DNA of 64,000 nt from Mariniradius saccharolyticus AK6 (GCF_000330725.2 NZ_AMZY02000019.1:124001-188000), one strand, 5' to 3'. Positions 37,702-47,817 are shown, counted from the first letter of the stretch. A program made the numbers and translations. Notes: a model not told the origin generated them from the letters alone.

Positions 37702-38379
37702 ATGATCCTAAGAGCCGCATTCCTTCTGTGTTGCATGCTTGGTCCCTTGGCTTACCTGTGGGCACAAAGCAACGCCAATGTCCAACCTGCCGAGAGCAAG
37801 TACTTGGGGACTTTTAGAATCAACGCCAAAAGCGACGGCGTCAAGGGCACTCCATTTTTGTTTGACAATCCTCCAAACGGAAAAATCAAGTTGTCTGGCG
37901 GCAAAGAATACGAAAGCATTCCTTTCAATATCCTCCTAGAGAAAAACGAAGTATACATTCAGACTGATGGGGTCGATTCTGACCCGCTTCCGGTCAGGAA
38001 CTGGGAAACAATTGTGATTCCTGAAGATGGCAATAGGCTATTTCGCACGGAGTACCTCAATGGGAAACCGCAGGTTTTGGAAATCTTGTTTGAAAAGGAC
38101 GGGGAAAAATTTGTGGCCCAACATGCAAAAACACTGATTCGCCCAACCCAGCAGCGGGATGGCTATACTGGTCCGCAGTATGATACTTTTCGACATGAAA
38201 TCAAGTATTTCAGAATCAAGGGTATGCAAACTGTTGAAATCAAGGTAAATACAGCGGGTTTGAAGGAGTTGGCGGGAAGCAAGTACGAGGATGTTAGGGA
38301 TTACATTAAAAATGAAAAATTAAAGCCCGAGGACCCAAAGGATATGTCAAAAATTCTTTCGTATATTTTCGGCGGTTGA
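37702..38379 (+). CDS. Exported hypothetical protein
   Basis: This 225-residue protein has a signal peptide (AAFLLCCMLGPLAYLWAQS). The mature part has no cysteines and is rich in short strands (KYLGTFRINAKSDGVKGTPFLF, IPFNILLEKNEVYIQTDGVDS, KYFRIKGMQTVEIKVNTAGLKEL), consistent with a beta-rich periplasmic or outer-membrane-associated protein. No domain is recognised. The subtilisin-like gene starts 14 bases after its stop, so the two are probably co-transcribed. Confidence 0.7.
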   Translation: MILRAAFLLCCMLGPLAYLWAQSNANVQPAESKYLGTFRINAKSDGVKGTPFLFDNPPNGKIKLSGGKEYESIPFNILLEKNEVYIQTDGVDSDPLPVRNWETIVIPEDGNRLFRTEYLNGKPQVLEILFEKDGEKFVAQHAKTLIRPTQQRDGYTGPQYDTFRHEIKYFRIKGMQTVEIKVNTAGLKELAGSKYEDVRDYIKNEKLKPEDPKDMSKILSYIFGG

Positions 38380-38393
38380 CGCGCTCCAAATCC

Positions 38394-39623
38394 ATGAAAA
38401 CTAGCATTTCTCCCCTGTTATTGTTATTTTTTGCTCTACTGGGCATTTCCTGCGTTCCCGAAGAGACAGCCCCTTCCAATGAATTGGAGGCTCCGCTATC
38501 GATCGGTTCGATAAAGACACAAGCCATCGCGGATCAGTATATTGTGGTATTGAACGCTACCGATGCTTCGAGCCGGAAGTTCTGTGACGGTCGGGTGGAT
38601 GAAGCGGGATTTCGTATTTCTATTGGGAAACTGTTGGCAAGCCATCGGATCAGTGAAGATAATGTGGTCCGCACATACAGTTCAGCTTTGAATGGTTTTT
38701 GCGCAAAGCTGACGCCAGACGAAGTCGAGAAATTGAAAGCGGATCCCTCCGTGAAATACGTAGAGCAAGATAGGCAGGGGGAACTGGGTTTCGGGGTCAA
38801 TAATTTGCCTTGGGCCAACTCAGGCAGCTTTCAGACAGGCCAAGTCATCCCTTGGGGGGTCAAAAGGGTGGGAGGTCCATTTCAATACAGCGGACCAAAT
38901 CGTGTATTTGTGATCGATACCGGGATAGATGTTGACCACCCAGATTTGAATGTAGATATGGAAAGGGGCTTTGATGCTTATCAGTTCAATGACAAGGTGA
39001 ATCTGGATGACGAGCATGGTCATGGTACGCATGTGGCGGGCACAATCGGTGCACTCGACAACAACTTTGGTGTGGTAGGTGTAGCCGCCGGCGTACCCGT
39101 GGTGCCGATCAAAATCTTTTTTGGACGAAGGGCTGCCTTTACCTATTCTGGAATGCTCGCCGGTGTGGACCATCTGTGCAAATGCGCAGGACCTGGCGAT
39201 GTCGCTAACCTGAGTTTTGGTGGTTTTGACAACAGCGCTGCGATGGATGAAGCGGTGGTAAATATTTCAGAGAGCAGAAAAATCTGGATGGTGATCGCGG
39301 CAGGAAATTCCAGCCTTCCCGCCAATTCCTTCAGTCCAGCCCGAGTCAATGGAAAATACACCATTACTGTATCCGCGATCGATGCATTCAACAGATACGC
39401 TTGGTTCTCACACTATGGATCGCCGGTCAAATACGCCGCACCAGGTGTCAATGTGGTTTCAACCTGGATAAATGGAGCCTACAGTAACCAAACTGGAACA
39501 TCGATGGCTGCTCCACACGTCGCTGGATTGCGAGTCTTGGGCGAAATTGGGACAGATGGAAATGTCGTCAATTACCCCGTATCCCCCGCGGACCCAATCG
39601 CGGTGCGGAAAACTGCAAATTAA
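38394..39623 (+). CDS. Subtilisin-like S8 peptidase lipoprotein with I9 propeptide
   Basis: This protein of about 409 residues has a lipoprotein signal (LLLLFFALLGISC) and an inhibitor-I9 propeptide (DQYIVVLNATDASSR, NGFCAKLTPDEVEKLKADPSVKYVEQD). The peptidase has all catalytic parts: Asp in VFVIDTGID near residue 175, His in HGHGTHVAGTIGA near 210, oxyanion Asn in VIAAGNS and Ser in GTSMAAPHVAG near 370. It is proteinase-K-like in layout. No T9SS C-terminal domain is present, which agrees with lipid anchoring instead. Confidence 0.9.
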   Translation: MKTSISPLLLLFFALLGISCVPEETAPSNELEAPLSIGSIKTQAIADQYIVVLNATDASSRKFCDGRVDEAGFRISIGKLLASHRISEDNVVRTYSSALNGFCAKLTPDEVEKLKADPSVKYVEQDRQGELGFGVNNLPWANSGSFQTGQVIPWGVKRVGGPFQYSGPNRVFVIDTGIDVDHPDLNVDMERGFDAYQFNDKVNLDDEHGHGTHVAGTIGALDNNFGVVGVAAGVPVVPIKIFFGRRAAFTYSGMLAGVDHLCKCAGPGDVANLSFGGFDNSAAMDEAVVNISESRKIWMVIAAGNSSLPANSFSPARVNGKYTITVSAIDAFNRYAWFSHYGSPVKYAAPGVNVVSTWINGAYSNQTGTSMAAPHVAGLRVLGEIGTDGNVVNYPVSPADPIAVRKTAN

Positions 39624-39701
39624 ATTCTTGATCTCTTGTATAACTTATTTTTTTTCAACACCTTGTAGGGCTTAAATCATCCCTATAATCATCTCGCAAA
39701 T

Positions 39702-41660
39702 ATGCTCAGGCTTTTTTTGATGTTGGCGGTATTTGGCATTACCGCTATGCTGCACACAAAGGCTTCAGAATTGGATAGCCTCAAAAAGGTTTTCCAAGGC
39801 CTGCCATCTGAGCAGAAAAGGTTGGAATTTTTAAATCAAGCAGCATTCAATCTCCGGGAAAAAAATCCTAAGCAATCCTTGGAGTGGTCACTTCAAGCTG
39901 AGCAGTTGGCCGTTCATTTGGAGGATAGTGTACAATTGGTCGCATCAAAAGGCAACTTAGGATGGGTTTATTACAGATTGGGTATTTGGGACAAATCATT
40001 TAGGTACTCAAAAGATGCCTACCTTATCGGTACCAAGATCGGAGATCGGAAGGAGGTGGGTATGGCGCTCAACAACCTTGGATCCCTTTATTACCAAAGG
40101 AGAAACTATTCCGAAGCCATCCAAAAATTCAAGGAAGCATTGAAGGTAGGGTATGAGGTCAAAGATGATTACTTGATCATCAGGAGTATGAACAACATAG
40201 CGCTCAATCTTTCCAAGGTGGGTGAATTGGACTCGGCCTATTGGTATGCTAAACAAGCCCTCAAGCGAAATGAGGCAGTCGGTGCCGTTTATTTCAACAG
40301 CTTTACCCATCGCGTTATCGGGGATATCCTGCTTTCAAAAGGCGAATTGCTTCAAGCCATAAGGACTTTTGAAAGAGCTTTGGAAGTGTCGTCTAATCAC
40401 AAACTCGCCTCGTTTGAAGCTTCGATTTTTCACCGTTTGGGCAAAGCCTATATTCTTTCGGGTGATAAGACAAAAGCTAAGGAGTATCTGGAGAAAGGCT
40501 TGAAAGTTTCGCAAGAGGGTGGTTTCAAAGATGAATTGTTACATACATACCAGGAGCTCGCGAATTTGTACCACGCACTTGGCAATGTGGAAAAGGCCTA
40601 CGAATACCACCGGGATTTCATTGAGTTGAATAGGATTCAGGATGAAGCAAATGACAAGGAAAGAATTGCGGTGCTTCAGGCCATGTTTGAGGTTGAGAAA
40701 TCGGACGCGGAGATCAATTACCTCAAGATGGAGAATAACCTTAAAGAGCTTGAAATCCGAAACTTCAAACGATTGGTTGCCATTATCGCCATTTCAGTCG
40801 TTATGGCCTTGTTTCTATTGATCCGGCTATTGGTACTCAATAAGCGGCTGAAGCAAGCGCACCGGGATTTGGAGAGAAAGAAGGACGTATCTGAAATTCA
40901 GCGGAAAGAATTGGAGGAGAAATCCATGGAGCTTGCGGAGTCCAACCGCATGAAAAACAGGATTTTCTCTATCTTGGGTCACGACCTCAAAATGCCTGTG
41001 GCCCAATTGAAAGGTGTATTGGAGCTTCTTCACAACCAAGAATTGTCTAAGGAGGAGTTTGAGGGTATCTCCCATATCCTAAAAAGAAATGTTGATGGGC
41101 TTTTTGAAACGATTGACAACATCCTTATCTGGTCAAGGTCCCAAATGGAGGGATTTCGTGTGCAGCCCTCGAGGGTGAAGATGATTCGTGTCGTCCGGCC
41201 TTGTTTGGAATTATTGCAGTATCAGGCTAGTTCAAAGGACATCATCGTATATCTATATGTCGATCCGGATGAGGAAGTTTTCGCAGATCCGGACTTATTG
41301 CAGATCATCATCAGAAACCTCATCAGCAATGCGATCAAATTTTCCAATAAGGGTTCCCGAATCGACGTGATGACCAAAGTCGAAGGCGATATCCTCAAGC
41401 TGATTGTCCAGGATTTTGGGACGGGAATGAGCGAAGTCAAACTCGATACGATTCTCAACCAACAAGTTTTACTTTTGGAATCAAGTGCCGGCACTGAAAA
41501 GGAAAAAGGTACCGGGCTAGGTCTGAGCCTTTGTAAGGAGTTTTTATCGAAGATGCAGGGATCCCTTGAGATCGAAAGTAAAAAGGGAGAGGGAACAAAG
41601 GTAACCGTCGTATTGCCAAGGCTTACGAATCAACCAGTGCTGCCAGTGAAGGCGCAATAA
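39702..41660 (+). CDS. TPR-containing membrane histidine kinase
   Basis: This 652-residue protein has a signal or anchor at the N-terminus and several TPR repeats at about residues 40-330 (VGMALNNLGSLYYQRRNYSEAIQKFKEALK, ALGNVEKAYEYHRDFIEL). A membrane segment lies near 358-380, followed by a coiled coil and a kinase core with H-box FSILGHDLKMPV (His near residue 427), N-box IIIRNLISNAIKFSN, G1 DFGTGMS and G2 GTGLGLSLCKEF. TPRs face the periplasm in this Bacteroidota family. No response regulator is adjacent. The last 38 bases overlap the convergent gene. Confidence 0.9.
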   Translation: MLRLFLMLAVFGITAMLHTKASELDSLKKVFQGLPSEQKRLEFLNQAAFNLREKNPKQSLEWSLQAEQLAVHLEDSVQLVASKGNLGWVYYRLGIWDKSFRYSKDAYLIGTKIGDRKEVGMALNNLGSLYYQRRNYSEAIQKFKEALKVGYEVKDDYLIIRSMNNIALNLSKVGELDSAYWYAKQALKRNEAVGAVYFNSFTHRVIGDILLSKGELLQAIRTFERALEVSSNHKLASFEASIFHRLGKAYILSGDKTKAKEYLEKGLKVSQEGGFKDELLHTYQELANLYHALGNVEKAYEYHRDFIELNRIQDEANDKERIAVLQAMFEVEKSDAEINYLKMENNLKELEIRNFKRLVAIIAISVVMALFLLIRLLVLNKRLKQAHRDLERKKDVSEIQRKELEEKSMELAESNRMKNRIFSILGHDLKMPVAQLKGVLELLHNQELSKEEFEGISHILKRNVDGLFETIDNILIWSRSQMEGFRVQPSRVKMIRVVRPCLELLQYQASSKDIIVYLYVDPDEEVFADPDLLQIIIRNLISNAIKFSNKGSRIDVMTKVEGDILKLIVQDFGTGMSEVKLDTILNQQVLLLESSAGTEKEKGTGLGLSLCKEFLSKMQGSLEIESKKGEGTKVTVVLPRLTNQPVLPVKAQ

Positions 41661-42498
41661 ACTTTTCAGCATTTATTTTTTGATCGATCAGCCCGAGTTC
41701 CAGCAAAATCTTTTGGGTGATTTCGATGTCGGGTTTCCGGATATGGTTGTCTTTGGCCCACTCCGTATGCTGTAGCCATGTTTTAATATCGTCCATTTGA
41801 ATGCCGTAGACTGCCGAAATTTGCTGTGCCAAGGTTTTCTCCCTTCTTAAATCGATGGACTTTTGGTAAACCAAATCCCGAAGTTCGCCTATGACTTTTC
41901 CGAATTTCTTGATGGAGTTTTCGTGCGCTACTATCGCAAAACAAGGCCAGGGTGTCGGGATTTCCCCGATTCTTTTGAACAACCCACGGTCAACAAGGGG
42001 TTTGGTCGTGAATTTTTCCCAAAGGAACAGTTTAGCCTTGCCATCTTTCATACTTTCTATGGCTCCATTCAGGTCACCGATAATTTCAAATTTCAGCCTA
42101 TCGATATCCCAACCTTCTCTTTTTGCCAAAATAAACGCCATCAAATGGGAACCGGAGCCCATTCGCGAAACCAGAAATGGGGCTTCAGCAAATGCGGCGA
42201 TCTCAGACCTTTCTGAGCTGCCTGGAGCATGAATACCCCAAATCAGCGGCGAACGGACATGCATACCGACCATCAGCCCTGGGTTGCCTTCGATTTTATC
42301 CTTGATATAGCTCTCGGTGAGCACGATTGCGATATCGGTTTTCTCTTCCCTGAGAGCCTTGTTCATGGCTCCGGAGCCCTTCGGCTCGTTTTGCCAGACA
42401 AGTTCGATTCCGCGGTTCAAAAAAGGCTGAGTCGCTACTACATTCACCCAAGGAAAATTGAAATGCTCAGGGACGCCAGTGATAATCAATTTTTCCAT
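41623..42498 (-). CDS. Solute-binding-protein-like (type 2 PBP fold), apparently cytoplasmic
   Basis: This 291-residue protein starts directly with MEKLIITGVPEHFNFPWVNV. It shows the two-lobe type 2 periplasmic-binding pattern (LVWQNEPKGSGAMNKALREEKTDIAIVLTESYI, FLVSRMGSGSHLMAFILAKREGWDI, IGDLNGAIESMKDGKAKLFLWEKF). The last of these is typical of NMT1/thiamine-precursor or sulfonate binders. No signal peptide or lipobox is present and no transporter genes are next to it. It may be a cytoplasmic binding protein or an enzyme on this fold. It overlaps the histidine kinase gene tail to tail. Confidence 0.7.
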   Translation of the reverse strand: MEKLIITGVPEHFNFPWVNVVATQPFLNRGIELVWQNEPKGSGAMNKALREEKTDIAIVLTESYIKDKIEGNPGLMVGMHVRSPLIWGIHAPGSSERSEIAAFAEAPFLVSRMGSGSHLMAFILAKREGWDIDRLKFEIIGDLNGAIESMKDGKAKLFLWEKFTTKPLVDRGLFKRIGEIPTPWPCFAIVAHENSIKKFGKVIGELRDLVYQKSIDLRREKTLAQQISAVYGIQMDDIKTWLQHTEWAKDNHIRKPDIEITQKILLELGLIDQKINAEKFIAPSLAALVDS

Positions 42499-42570
42499 AT
42501 TCGATTTAATTCAAACAAAAATACCGCTATTTTATCGATAGCGGTATTTGTGACAGGAACCATTTTACGA

Positions 42571-43908
42571 TCAGCCATCATGTGTAGCTGACCGGTCGGT
42601 GATCAGCAAGTTTGCCAAACCCGCAATAATCAGTGAGGTGCCAGCCAGGACCATTGTGTAAATGACTTCCTCTCCAAACAGCAGTTTGTAGCTAAAGTTA
42701 ATTCCCCCCAATGCTGCCACGATCTGCGGGATGACGATAAACATATTGAAAATCCCCATGTAAACGCCCATCTGCTTGGGATTTACAGCACTCGAAAGCA
42801 TGGCATAAGGCATTGACAAAATGCTCGCCCAAGCGACACCGACCAATGCGAAACACAAATGCAACATCCAGGGTGTCTGCACGAAGTAGATGGAAATAAA
42901 CCCAACCCCACCTGCGATCAGACTCAGCATATGGACCATTTTTCTGTTGATTTTTACCTTGCTGGTGACAAAGGCCAAAATGAGGGCAAAAAACATGGAT
43001 ACCAATCCGTAGGTGCCGAGATAATTACCAACGCTATCGGCAGCATCATTGTACACTTGGGAAGTAGTATCGGTGGCTTTGAATACGTGTTCGGTAATGG
43101 CAGGCGTGGCAAAACTCCACATTGTGAAGAAAGCAAACCAAGAAAAAAACTGGACAATGCCCAGCTGTTTCATGACCGGGGGCATGCCGGCGATATTTTT
43201 GAAGATCTCTTGAAGCCCATTGATGAAGCCTTTACTTTCCTCATTTTCCCGCTTAAAAGCGTCCAAATCCTCGGGAGGATATTCGTCTGTAGTCAAGATG
43301 GTGTAAAGGATCGAGCCGAAAAGCACCACTGCGCCTACGGCAAATGCAAATTTGACTGAATCTGGAACCACGCCGGCCTCTGCTGTATTGGGGATGCCTA
43401 TTTGGGTCATGAACCAAGGGAGGTTGCTTGCAACCCAAGTTCCAATGCCAATGATCAAGGTTTGTACAACAAATCCATAGGACCGCTGGCTATCGGGAAG
43501 CTTATCGGCAACGAGTGCCCTGAAAGGTTCCATCGAAATATTGATCGACGCATCCAAAATCCATAAGGCCCCGGCCGCCATCCACAGCGCGGAGGAATAT
43601 GGGGCAAAAAACAGCGCAATTGTACTCATCACCGCGCCAATCAAGAAGAATGGCCTTCTTCGGCCAAATCTGGAATGCCAAGTACGGTCGCTGAGGTAGC
43701 CGACAATTGGCTGTACCAACAATCCTGTCAGGGGTGCAGCGATCCACAATAGCGGAATAGCATCTTTATCTGCTCCGAGGGTTTGAAAAATCCGGGACAT
43801 GAATCCTCCCTGCAGGGCAAATCCGAACTGGATGCCCAGAAATCCAAAGCTCATGTTCCAGATTTGCCAGAAGCTGAGCGTGGGTTTTTTACTTTCTTTT
43901 GCGTGCAT
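42571..43908 (-). CDS. MFS sugar transporter, SLC45/maltose-type
   Basis: This protein of about 445 residues has 12 membrane segments. The N-terminal part resembles the SLC45/sucrose-maltose porter group: FWQIWNMSFGFLGIQFGFALQ, then PIVGYLSDRTWHSRFGRRRPFFLIGA, which is the loop 2-3 motif with RFGRRRP. It likely imports maltose, maltooligosaccharides or glucose with protons. ATG at 43906-43908 is chosen; the longer start adds 26 polar residues. It follows the GH31 gene by 37 bases on the same strand, which supports a role in alpha-glucan use. Confidence 0.88.
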   Translation of the reverse strand: MHAKESKKPTLSFWQIWNMSFGFLGIQFGFALQGGFMSRIFQTLGADKDAIPLLWIAAPLTGLLVQPIVGYLSDRTWHSRFGRRRPFFLIGAVMSTIALFFAPYSSALWMAAGALWILDASINISMEPFRALVADKLPDSQRSYGFVVQTLIIGIGTWVASNLPWFMTQIGIPNTAEAGVVPDSVKFAFAVGAVVLFGSILYTILTTDEYPPEDLDAFKRENEESKGFINGLQEIFKNIAGMPPVMKQLGIVQFFSWFAFFTMWSFATPAITEHVFKATDTTSQVYNDAADSVGNYLGTYGLVSMFFALILAFVTSKVKINRKMVHMLSLIAGGVGFISIYFVQTPWMLHLCFALVGVAWASILSMPYAMLSSAVNPKQMGVYMGIFNMFIVIPQIVAALGGINFSYKLLFGEEVIYTMVLAGTSLIIAGLANLLITDRSATHDG

Positions 43909-43945
43909 TATTTTGGGTCGGGGAAATAAGCTTAAATTGTCTTTG

Positions 43946-46372
43946 TCAGTTGAATCTGACCGTAAACTCGTCCGCTGAATGGTCAATGATTACCGTCGGA
44001 ACATCCTTCATTTCGAAATAGGGGTGACTGTGATCAGGAAGTGGATCAAACTCTGTCAGTTTTTCCAAGAAAGCAAAAGACTCCAGTTGAATGGGAAGCA
44101 TGTGTCCTTTCCAATGGATTTCCTCGACGCTCGCGCCGTGGAAGTAAAGTTTGATCTTTGAAAATGTGCTTTTGAATTTTCCTTCAGATGCTGAAAAGCG
44201 GATTGTTTTGTGGGTAGGATCCACGCCAATACTGCGGCGAAGGTATTCGCCGTTTTTGTAGCCGAATCCAATACCGTCATCTTCGTAATGCTGGTAAGAG
44301 AATGCCCTTTCGCCCATGAAAAGATGAAGACGAAGCACTCCATCATGGCGCACAGAAGTATGGGGGATCATTGATTGCATGGCCAGGATTGAACCAGCAC
44401 GGACATACACCGGCAGGTAACTAATTGGACAATCCTGATAGACGACCTGATTTCCCTCGTGTAACCTACCGTCAAACAGGTAATACCAATCTCCATCAGG
44501 AAGAAACACCTTGGTGATTTCCTTGGTACTTTCTACCGGCGCGACCAGCAGGTTTTCGCAAAACAAATATTGGTTTTGAAAGGCTGAATCATACACCAAA
44601 GAATCATGGGGATGATCGATTGCAAGGCTTTTTGCCAGTGGCAATCCAGTTTGGGTACTTTGATAGAAGTTTGAATAAATAGTGGGTAAAAGTTTGTATC
44701 TCAGATTCATATAATTTCTGGATATCTCCTCTACCTCTTCTCCGAATGCCCAAGGTTCGGCATCATTGCTGTTGATCATGGAGTGCGCCCTAAACAAAGG
44801 TGCAAACGCGGCAATGCTCATCCACCTTGCAAACAATGATTTACTTGCCTCGCCTGCAAAACCTCCCACATCATATCCCGAAAATGAAACACCGCTCAAA
44901 CCTAAGCTATTGACCAATCTGATACCTGCCATCATGTGCTCTTCACTTGCGACATTGTCACCGGTCCAAGCGGCTGCATACCTTTGGATACCTGAGAATC
45001 CGGAGCGGGTAAGGATGAAAGGACGTTCTTCGGGCCTTTGTTGGATGCTTCCCAATTGCGCACTTTTTGCCATTTGGAAACCATATATATTTCTCGCTTT
45101 TCGATGTGAAACGTGTTCGCCTTCGTAGTCGAATTCGATCAGGTTTGGCGTGAATTGGCCCCAAGAAGCAGGTTCATTCATATCTGTCCAATAGCCGTCG
45201 ACACCGGCCTCTTCATAAAACTCCATCTTGTCTGCCCACCATTGCCTTGTTTCGGATTTGGTGAAGTCCGGAAATGCACACCAACCGGGCCAGACTTGGG
45301 CTTCATACACCTCTCCGTCGGGGTATTTCACGAATAAATCCTGCTCTAAGCCTTCATCGTATGGAGCATAGCCTTTTTGGGTCTTGATTCCCGGGTCCAT
45401 GATGACGACCACCCTGAATCCTTTTTGCTTCAAGGCTTTGATCATGGATTTTGGATCCGGAAACTTCTCTCCGTCAAATGTGAATACCTTGTATTTTTCC
45501 ATGTGGTGGATGTCAAGGTAGATCACATCAGCTGGCATTTTTTTGTCCCGGAAGGTGTTTGCTAATGTAAGTACCTCAGAATCGGGATAATAAGAATACC
45601 TGCACTGTTGGTAGCCGAGTGACCACAATGGTGGCATTTCCATTTTTCCCGTTAACTCTGTGTAGGCGCTGATGATTTTCCCCACATGGTCATCATGGAA
45701 GAAATAATAGTCCAGATCGCCGTCATCCGCCGAATAGTAGACAAAGCGGTTGGTAGAAGCCCCAAAATTGAAGATGGTCTTGTGGGTGTTGTCCAGAAAT
45801 ATTCCGTAGGCCAGTTTGTTGTGGATACCCAAATAGAAAGGAATACTCATATAAAGTGGATCGTCACCGACCCCGTAGGCAAAATAGTCGGTGTTCCAGT
45901 TTGTATAGGCTTTTCCAAATCGGTTGAGGTTGCCGGTTTTTTCACCAAGACCGATGAATTTTTCATCTTTTTGAACCTTCTTATAGTTACTCACCTCGGT
46001 GCCAAGCCATGAGACCGCAAAAGCTGGATCATCCTCATTAATGATTTGGCCAAGCGGAGTTTGGAAAGAAAGATGAAAAGGGTCAAGATTGACGTTTAAG
46101 TGAATTTTGGAGGTTTTGATCCAAATGTTCCCGTCAATCTTCAAGATTTCCACGGCAACGTCCTTCGGGTTTTTCACCACAGAATAGGGGTTGGGCAAGA
46201 AGGTCTCATCCCGACCGATCTGTACCCTGATTGTATGTTCGTCGTAGACCGTGATTTCAAAATTGGCTGAGGATGTCCTGCCTAAGATTCCGTTTGCTTT
46301 TTCTTCCCAAAAAATGACATTCCCAATGGGAAGGTTTCGCTTGTTTGACTTCTGGATTTCTGTTGTTGCCAT
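43946..46372 (-). CDS. GH31 alpha-glucosidase
   Basis: This 808-residue enzyme has no clear signal peptide, so it is probably cytoplasmic. It has the GH31 order: an N-terminal beta-sandwich (FIGLGEKTGNLNRFGKAYTNWNTD, FYLGIHNKLAYGIFLDNT), the barrel with LWSLGYQQCRYSYYPD, and the nucleophile region DGYWTDMNEPASW (Asp near residue 397). WTGDNVAS near 470 contains the acid/base aspartate. C-terminal sandwich domains follow. GH31 alpha-glucosidases release glucose from maltooligosaccharides. The gene is first in a unit with the MFS transporter, and a candidate LacI operator lies about 160 bases upstream. Confidence 0.92.
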   Translation of the reverse strand: MATTEIQKSNKRNLPIGNVIFWEEKANGILGRTSSANFEITVYDEHTIRVQIGRDETFLPNPYSVVKNPKDVAVEILKIDGNIWIKTSKIHLNVNLDPFHLSFQTPLGQIINEDDPAFAVSWLGTEVSNYKKVQKDEKFIGLGEKTGNLNRFGKAYTNWNTDYFAYGVGDDPLYMSIPFYLGIHNKLAYGIFLDNTHKTIFNFGASTNRFVYYSADDGDLDYYFFHDDHVGKIISAYTELTGKMEMPPLWSLGYQQCRYSYYPDSEVLTLANTFRDKKMPADVIYLDIHHMEKYKVFTFDGEKFPDPKSMIKALKQKGFRVVVIMDPGIKTQKGYAPYDEGLEQDLFVKYPDGEVYEAQVWPGWCAFPDFTKSETRQWWADKMEFYEEAGVDGYWTDMNEPASWGQFTPNLIEFDYEGEHVSHRKARNIYGFQMAKSAQLGSIQQRPEERPFILTRSGFSGIQRYAAAWTGDNVASEEHMMAGIRLVNSLGLSGVSFSGYDVGGFAGEASKSLFARWMSIAAFAPLFRAHSMINSNDAEPWAFGEEVEEISRNYMNLRYKLLPTIYSNFYQSTQTGLPLAKSLAIDHPHDSLVYDSAFQNQYLFCENLLVAPVESTKEITKVFLPDGDWYYLFDGRLHEGNQVVYQDCPISYLPVYVRAGSILAMQSMIPHTSVRHDGVLRLHLFMGERAFSYQHYEDDGIGFGYKNGEYLRRSIGVDPTHKTIRFSASEGKFKSTFSKIKLYFHGASVEEIHWKGHMLPIQLESFAFLEKLTEFDPLPDHSHPYFEMKDVPTVIIDHSADEFTVRFN

Positions 46373-46530
46373 GCTGGTGCCGCAATAATTTTTTTAACCC
46401 TTTTTGAATGCTTGTTTGGGCTAATTTAGGAACTATCACGAAAGGATAAAATGTGCGCTGTGACCTCTTTAGTTCGGAGAAATGCCTTCCGTATGGGTGT
46501 CAAGGCCATTTATTTCCAAAAAATCAATAT

Positions 46531-46545
46531 TCAATCGTTTGCACA
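46531..46545 (-). promoter_or_regulatory. Candidate LacI-family operator upstream of GH31
   Basis: Read on the minus strand, 46545-46532 gives TGTGCAAACGATTG, identical over 14 bases to the site at 47818-47831. It has the central A-ACG core and half-site shape of LacI/GalR operators. It lies about 160 bases before the GH31 ATG, in the 277-base gap after lacI. The rest of that gap shows nothing else that I can identify. Confidence 0.65.
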
Positions 46546-46649
46546 GAAAATTGAAAAAAAATGAAAAAATCAACGCTGATTCGAAGAATTGACGGCATAA
46601 ACCCAAAATATTGATAAACACCGCCGTATTCTCTTTGGGTCGGCCTCAG

Positions 46650-47684
46650 TCAAGGCACTCTCAGTGATGATTTCCTGATGACCAATTCAGTGTCCAGCAT
46701 GACATCTTGCGGTCTTTGGTATCCCGGCTCCTTGCCTGCAATCATATCCAATAGCAAATGCGTTGCATTTTCACCGATGCTGAATCCCGGTTGGGATACT
46801 GTGGAAAGGGGAGGGTCAATCATCGAGGAAAATTGCCAATTGGAATAGCCGACTACCCCCACATCTTCCGGGATTTTCAATCCCAGTTTTTTGATGGCAA
46901 TCATTGCGCCCGCTGCGACGATATCATGATGGGCAAAAATAGCGTCGGGCCTGTCGGTTTTATCTTTAAACAGTTCCATGGCGATTTGATAGCTTTCTGA
47001 CTCTGATCCACTTGGACATTCCACTATCCAATCGGGACGGCCGCTGAGCCCTGCGTCTTCCAAAGCTTTCAGATAGCCTTCCTTTCTTCTTTTGCTGATC
47101 GCGAGGTTGCTCGGACCCGCCAAATGTGCAATTTTCACATAACCCTGGCTGACCAGATGCCTCGTGGCGTCGTAGGCGCCCTGGTAGTCGTTGACAGTTA
47201 CATTGACGGTGTTTTCCAAATCTGGCTTCCTGTCAAAGAAAACGATTGGAAAATCTAGGTCCATCAATTTCTTGAAATGAGAGAAATCCGTCGTTTCTCG
47301 TGAATAACTCACAAGAACTCCGTCAATCTGATTTGAAAGCATGGTTTCGATGGAGCTCTTTTCCCTGCTCAATTTCTCATTTGTTTGGACGAGGATCACG
47401 TTATAGCCATTGGCATGGGCGACCTCTTCCACGCCGCTGATCACAGTCGAAAAGAAAAAATGAACAACCTCCGGAATAATCACGCCTATCGTAAAGGACT
47501 TGCTTTTTCGCAAACTGAGCGCAACCGCATTTGGGCGATAGTTGAGCCTGTCGGCCAGTTCTTTCACCTTTCTTTTCGTTTCATCGCTGATACCGGGGTA
47601 GTCCTTCAACGCCCGCGAAACGGTCGAAGTCGAAACATTCAGTTCTTTAGCAATGTCTTTGATGGTCGCCTGGCCAAGTTTCAT
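46650..47684 (-). CDS. LacI-family transcriptional regulator
   Basis: This 344-residue regulator has an N-terminal helix-turn-helix (ATIKDIAKELNVSTSTVSRALKDYPGIS at about residues 5-32) and hinge helix (RPNAVALSLR). The type 1 periplasmic-binding-like effector domain has IGVIIPEVVHFFFSTVISGVE, DGVLVSYS, FDRKPD, HLAGPSN and GVVGYSNW. Placed between the GH31/MFS unit and the SusE/GH13 unit, it most likely controls both in response to a maltooligosaccharide or glucose. Candidate operators flank it on both sides. Confidence 0.92.
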   Translation of the reverse strand: MKLGQATIKDIAKELNVSTSTVSRALKDYPGISDETKRKVKELADRLNYRPNAVALSLRKSKSFTIGVIIPEVVHFFFSTVISGVEEVAHANGYNVILVQTNEKLSREKSSIETMLSNQIDGVLVSYSRETTDFSHFKKLMDLDFPIVFFDRKPDLENTVNVTVNDYQGAYDATRHLVSQGYVKIAHLAGPSNLAISKRRKEGYLKALEDAGLSGRPDWIVECPSGSESESYQIAMELFKDKTDRPDAIFAHHDIVAAGAMIAIKKLGLKIPEDVGVVGYSNWQFSSMIDPPLSTVSQPGFSIGENATHLLLDMIAGKEPGYQRPQDVMLDTELVIRKSSLRVP

Positions 47685-47817
47685 AAAAATTATATTTTTC
47701 GAAGATTTTGCTACGCACTTAAATTAACCAGTCAAATAAACAGATGTTTTTTCAGATAATTTGATGGCCTGTATTATTCATGCAGTTTTTATTGAAGAAT
47801 TGTGAAATTTAGTAAAA

